Shown piece by piece: positions 23,056 through 26,154 of a DNA stretch of 26,154 nucleotides (its first letter is position 1; the number at the start of each line of letters is the position of its first letter). The notes under the pieces were generated by a model. That model was not told the origin of the DNA. It saw only the letters and a list, made by a program, of their open reading frames with translations, and did not search any database. The position numbers were made by a program, and so were the translations under genes. The DNA comes from an uncultured Oscillospiraceae bacterium (GTDB lineage: Bacteria > Bacillota > Clostridia > Oscillospirales > Oscillospiraceae): NCBI GenBank assembly GCA_934597175.1, contig CAKTQR010000033.1, positions 1-26,154 on the forward strand, read 5' to 3'.

Positions 23056-24996
23056 ATGAAAAAGAGACTATTTAGCCTGCTGCTTGCGGCAGTCATGCTC
23101 ATGACAACGCTTTCAACCGCTGCGTTTGCCGACGAAGCGGGCGACAATGTTATCCACATCAATAATACGGCAAAATACGACATCACGCTCAACAGGGAGC
23201 TTGCCGCGCCCGTGTGGAAAAGCTCCGACACCGGCATTTTGAGCATCGTCCGAACGGGCAGCTCGAAGCTCAGCTTCGGCGGCGCAGTCACGGTGAACTA
23301 TTGGGTCGAGGTAAAGGCTAACAAAACCGGTGCAGCCGAGCTGAGCCTCAGTAACAGCACCGGCGAGCTCGTCGGCACGGTTTCCGTCCGGGTAATCGAG
23401 CACGATTTTGCCGAGAGCACGGTCGTCGCCCCGACATGCGTCGACGAGGGCTATACGCTGCACACCTGCGTCTGCGGAAGCAGCTATAAGGATGCCGCTA
23501 CGCCGCCCACCGGCAAGCACACGGCAGAGCCGATACCGGCGGTCGAAGCGACCTGCACGGCAGACGGCCTTACCGAGGGCAGCCGCTGCTCGGTCTGCGG
23601 CGCGGTGCTCACGGAGCAAAAAGAGACTCCCGCACTCGGCCATGATTACAAAGCCGGCACGATGCAGTACCGTGACAGCGACAAGCGCTCCCACGGCTAT
23701 GTGAACGACGACGGCCCGCATGTCGGTGACTGCCTGCTCCCGAGATTCCGCATCCACGAGTGCACACGCTGCGGCATAAGCTATGACGAAAACCTCCCGC
23801 CGCTCGGTCATAACTATGACACCGGCGTCGTGACCGCACTGCCGAGCTATACAACAAGCGGTACAAAGACCAACACCTGTTCGGTTTGTGGTGAGACCGA
23901 GACCGAAACGCTCCCGATGCTCAAGCTCGCAGCGCCAACGCCGTCGATAACGACCTCCTCCGGCAAGCCGAGGCTCACTTGGAGCGCAGTCGACGGCGCA
24001 GCAGAGTATATGCTCTATCGCTCGACCGACGGCGTAAGCTTCAAATATTACGACACGACCGCCGCAACGAGCTACACAAATACCAGTACCAAAATAGGCG
24101 CTACATATTACTACAAGCTACAGGCGGTCACGCCCTGCGACGGCGGACAAAATGAGTCAGAGCTCAGCCAGGCCGTCGGCATAAGATGCAACCCTGCAGC
24201 ACCGAGTCTGAGCGTCAGTAGAGTTAACGGCAAGCCGAAGCTTTCTTGGAACAAGGTTGACGGTGCGACAAAGTACTGGGTCTACCGCAGCACGGACGGC
24301 AAGAACTTCAAGGTCTACGATACGACCACGAAGACAAGCTACACCAATACCGGCGCAGCCTCGGGCACTAAGTACTACTACAAGGTGCAGGCGGTTTCGG
24401 TCGTCAACGGCAAGAATGTCGCCTCGGCGAGCAGCTATGTCAAGAGCTTCGTGTGCACCCCGAGCGCACCGAGCGTCAGCATCGCCTCCGCAAACGGCAA
24501 GCCCCAGCTCAAGTGGAACGCAGTCCCCGGTGCGGTGAAGTACTGGATATACCGCAGCACCGACGGCAAGAACTTTAAGTACTACGACACCACATCGAGC
24601 ACCAGCTACACCAACATGAGCACGACGGTCGGCACGAAGTATTATTACAAAGTAAAAGCAGTTGCCGTGGACGGAACGACCAACTACTCGTCTGCATACA
24701 GCAGCGCAAAGAGCATGACCGTCACGACCGCAGCACCCAGTGTCAAGCTCACGACCGTAAACGGCAAGCCGAAGCTTTCATGGAACGCAGTGGACGGCGC
24801 AACGAAGTATTGGATCTACCGCTCGACCGACGGCGTGAACTTCAAATACTACGACACGACCTCCACGCTGACCTACACCAACACCGGCGCAGCCTCCGGT
24901 ACGAAATATTACTACAAAGTCAAGGCTGTCAAGGTCGTGAACGGCACGAGCTACGGCTCACAGTACAGCAACACCGTCTCCGTTGTTGCAAAATAA
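23056..24996 (+). CDS. Secreted protein with CxxC motifs and four exact 89-residue FN3-like repeats
   Basis: The 646-residue protein begins with a signal peptide (1-24, MKKRLFSLLLAAVMLMT then AAFA-DE) and a beta-rich domain (about 30-115). A cysteine region follows (CVCG, CSVC, CTRC, CSVC within about residues 130-280), and four FN3-like repeats make up 291-646. An earlier in-frame ATG at 22996 is rejected: it overlaps the terminator T-run and lacks a signal peptide. The ATG at 23056 follows GAGAGGTG. The organisation matches the larger protein at 10789, so they are paralogues built from the same parts. No anchor, protease or glycosidase domain is seen. Function unknown. Confidence 0.87.
   Translation: MKKRLFSLLLAAVMLMTTLSTAAFADEAGDNVIHINNTAKYDITLNRELAAPVWKSSDTGILSIVRTGSSKLSFGGAVTVNYWVEVKANKTGAAELSLSNSTGELVGTVSVRVIEHDFAESTVVAPTCVDEGYTLHTCVCGSSYKDAATPPTGKHTAEPIPAVEATCTADGLTEGSRCSVCGAVLTEQKETPALGHDYKAGTMQYRDSDKRSHGYVNDDGPHVGDCLLPRFRIHECTRCGISYDENLPPLGHNYDTGVVTALPSYTTSGTKTNTCSVCGETETETLPMLKLAAPTPSITTSSGKPRLTWSAVDGAAEYMLYRSTDGVSFKYYDTTAATSYTNTSTKIGATYYYKLQAVTPCDGGQNESELSQAVGIRCNPAAPSLSVSRVNGKPKLSWNKVDGATKYWVYRSTDGKNFKVYDTTTKTSYTNTGAASGTKYYYKVQAVSVVNGKNVASASSYVKSFVCTPSAPSVSIASANGKPQLKWNAVPGAVKYWIYRSTDGKNFKYYDTTSSTSYTNMSTTVGTKYYYKVKAVAVDGTTNYSSAYSSAKSMTVTTAAPSVKLTTVNGKPKLSWNAVDGATKYWIYRSTDGVNFKYYDTTSTLTYTNTGAASGTKYYYKVKAVKVVNGTSYGSQYSNTVSVVAK
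23926..24993 (+). repeat. Four FN3-like repeats, each exactly 267 bases
   Basis: Units start at 23926, 24193, 24460 and 24727, every one 267 bases (89 residues) with no insertion or deletion. The consensus contains APS, NGKPKLSWNAVDGATKYW, YRSTDG.NFK.YDTT and GTKYYYKV.AV. Confidence 0.92.
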
Positions 24997-25001
24997 AACG
25001 C

Positions 25002-25031
25002 AAAAAGAGAGCCCATTCTTGGGCTCTCTTT
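25002..25031 (+). terminator. Terminator of the second secreted protein gene
   Basis: AAAGAGAGCCCA (25004-25015) pairs with TGGGCTCTCTTT (25020-25031), with a T-run in the right arm. The AAAGAGAGCC/GGCTCTCTTT core recurs in the hairpin at 25301-25338. Confidence 0.82.
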
Positions 25032-25300
25032 AGACTATTAAAGAACGGTGTACGAATAGATGCAACTGGCTAAACTTCAATACGCAGCAGGGGGCGTGTG
25101 AGGGGGTAACGAAGTGTCGGTGCGGTAGTGAATGACATGCCGGGGGCATGTCAGAGCCGCACCGTGACCGAGCCGCAGCGAGAAAGATCCCGCCTCAAGT
25201 TTGATAATAGCCATCAAAAATGTCTGAGTTATCAGGCTTTTTGACGAGCATAGCGAGATTTTTCGTGAAGCAAAGCTTCACAAAAAATGTGGCGTGTTTA
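25032..25300. other. Hairpin-rich non-coding segment
   Basis: There is no open frame with a ribosome site. It holds a string of inverted repeats. A double hairpin has outer arms CGGTGCGG (25118-25125) and CCGCACCG (25157-25164) around GACATGCC/GGCATGTC (25134-25141, 25145-25152). Others are TTTGAT/ATCAAA (25200-25218), CTGA/TCAG (25224-25235), and GTGAAGC/GCTTCAC (25265-25281) inside T5/A6 arms. Two similar stretches, GACCGAGCCGCAGCGAGA and GACGAGCATAGCGAGA, also occur. It may be a structured RNA, an intergenic repeat element or a relic. Confidence 0.5.
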
Positions 25301-25338
25301 AAGTAAGAAAGAGAGCCGAAAGGCTCTCTTTCTTACTT
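25301..25338. terminator. 17-bp hairpin over the stop codon of the rluA-like gene
   Basis: A perfect 17-bp stem (25301-25317 with 25322-25338) with a GAAA tetraloop. On the minus strand the last arm is U-rich (CTCTCTTTCTTACTT), but no long U-run follows. It overlaps the stop codon at 25333-25335. It may be a terminator or an mRNA-stabilising hairpin. Confidence 0.65.
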
Positions 25339-25986
25339 CGGAAACAGGGAAGTGTCGAAGTCAGACCACGGGTATTCTCTGGGCGGTTTGACCTTGAAGC
25401 TCATGCGCTTGCCGGTCTCGGGATTTAAAAAGCTCAGCGAGTACGACCAAAGCGCAATGCGGCAGTTGTCCTCGCCCGCACCGTATTTGCGGTCGCCGAG
25501 CAGGGGAAGCCGCCGATGCGAAAACTGCGCCCGTATCTGATGCGTGCGGCCTGTGATGAGCTCAATTGCGACCAGCGAGCGCTCACCGTTCGAGCCGAGA
25601 AGCTCATAGTCGAGAATGGCGTTCTGCGCACCACGGGCGGGCTTGTTGATGACGAAGGTCTTGCGCTTTTCCTTTGAGCGCAGCAAAATGTCCTCAAATC
25701 TGCCCTTGCGCTCCTCGGGAACGCCGTGAACGACCGCAATGTATGACTTGTGGAACTCGCCGCAGCGAATCTGCCGAGAAAGCTCGGAGGCTGCCGCATT
25801 GCTCTGGGCGTAGACCATGAGACCGCTGACGACCTGGTCGAGCCTGTGCACCGCACGAATATCGGCGTTTTCGTCGCCGAGCGCCTCACGCAGAAGCTGG
25901 GGCATGCCGCCCTCCTCGTCGGTGGAGATAACTCCGGCGGGCTTTATGCACACGATAATGTTGTTGTCGTAGTAAATTATGTTCAT
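25333..25986 (-). CDS. RluA-family RNA pseudouridine synthase
   Basis: This 217-residue enzyme isomerises uridines in rRNA or tRNA. It has the catalytic motif HRLDQVVSGL (Asp50 is the nucleophile), an N-terminal 'IIYYDNNIIVCIKPAGV' and the later 'ELITGRTHQIRAQF'. It lacks the S4 domain of RluD-like enzymes, so it is a short form. An in-frame TAA four codons before the ATG closes the frame upstream, and no Shine-Dalgarno precedes the ATG. The promoter candidate puts transcription start on the start codon itself. Target uridine unknown. Confidence 0.9.
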   Translation of the reverse strand: MNIIYYDNNIIVCIKPAGVISTDEEGGMPQLLREALGDENADIRAVHRLDQVVSGLMVYAQSNAAASELSRQIRCGEFHKSYIAVVHGVPEERKGRFEDILLRSKEKRKTFVINKPARGAQNAILDYELLGSNGERSLVAIELITGRTHQIRAQFSHRRLPLLGDRKYGAGEDNCRIALWSYSLSFLNPETGKRMSFKVKPPREYPWSDFDTSLFPK

Positions 25987-25992
25987 ATTAAT

Positions 25993-26020
25993 ACTTTACA
26001 GCAGGTTTTCGATTTGTCAA
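25993..26020 (-). promoter_or_regulatory. Promoter of the rluA-like gene, predicting a leaderless mRNA
   Basis: TTGACA (26020-26015), a 16-base spacer and TAAAGT (25998-25993). Seven bases downstream is position 25986, the A of the ATG. Confidence 0.6.
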
Positions 26021-26043
26021 GTACGCATTTGGTAGGAAAATTC

Positions 26044-26072
26044 TTGACAAGGGCTTTGGGCTATGCTATTAT
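26044..26072 (+). promoter_or_regulatory. Promoter of tRNA-Ser
   Basis: TTGACA (26044-26049), a 17-base spacer and TATTAT (26067-26072), 17 bases before the tRNA. Confidence 0.85.
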
Positions 26073-26088
26073 ACTTTAGCGGCTATGT

Positions 26089-26154
26089 GCAGAAGTACCC
26101 AAGAGGCCGAAGGGGCTCCCCTGCTAAGGGAGTAGGCGTGTAAAAAGCGCGCGA
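26089..26154 (+). tRNA. tRNA-Ser (anticodon GCT), cut by the window end
   Basis: The 5' acceptor strand GCAGAAG, the D arm, and the anticodon stem CTCCC/GGGAG with loop CTGCTAA are present. They give anticodon GCT (26123-26125), for serine codons AGC/AGU. A long variable arm starts with GGCGTGTAAAAAGCGC, as in class II tRNAs. The T arm and 3' acceptor strand lie beyond the window. Confidence 0.93.

Noticed and set aside
25072..25113. Short ATG frame MQLAKLQYAAGGV in the non-coding segment
   Set aside because: It has no Shine-Dalgarno, only 13 codons, and the surrounding DNA is dominated by hairpins.

Overview
The window looks like a piece of chromosome from an anaerobic, spore-forming member of the Clostridia, probably Oscillospiraceae/Ruminococcaceae-like. 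The grounds are spoVAD, spoVAE and spoIIID, a four-subunit 2-oxoacid:ferredoxin oxidoreductase, a radical-type 2-hydroxyacyl-CoA dehydratase pair, a CoA-transferase of the butyrate/acetate type, AGGAGG-type ribosome sites, and very regular TTGACA-N17-TATAAT promoters. No transposase, integrase, phage gene or CRISPR array was seen. Genus assignment is an inference.

Layout, left to right. A tRNA-Val(CAC) lacking its first base opens the window. Next come a P-loop ATPase and a korDABC-type oxidoreductase operon (456-3889), then an ECF sigma factor translationally coupled to a membrane protein (4023-5257). On the minus strand follow spoVAD-spoVAE, with a divergent Cu/Zn superoxide dismutase-like gene (6770-7258). 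Then spoIIID lies directly downstream of a tryptophan ABC transporter (trpXYZ), which is preceded by a T-box riboswitch whose specifier codon reads UGG (10598-10321). A 3.6-kb gene for a secreted protein with many CxxC motifs and four fibronectin-III-like repeats follows (10789-14385), then a small coiled-coil gene.

The second half holds a 2-hydroxyacyl-CoA dehydratase operon that ends in a 56-residue membrane peptide gene (15220-18189), and a convergent 31-residue peptide gene with its own near-consensus promoter (18253-18348). It continues with an RsgI-like/PepSY anti-sigma factor and its ECF sigma factor, dapF, a divergent CoA-transferase, a second secreted CxxC/FN3 protein with four repeats of exactly 89 residues (23056-24996), a 270-base non-coding stretch full of hairpins, an RluA-type pseudouridine synthase gene that appears to be leaderless, and a tRNA-Ser(GCT) cut off by the window end.

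How the genes work together: the oxidoreductase, dehydratase and CoA-transferase fit amino-acid or organic-acid fermentation with reduced ferredoxin. The T-box makes tryptophan uptake respond to uncharged tRNA-Trp. The two sigma/anti-sigma pairs point to envelope sensing. The less ordinary signals are regulatory and small: the SD-hiding hairpin in front of spoIIID, the 18-, 31- and 56-residue peptides, the leaderless rluA-like gene, and the hairpin-rich non-coding segment. I found no clear case for a wholly new multi-gene system.
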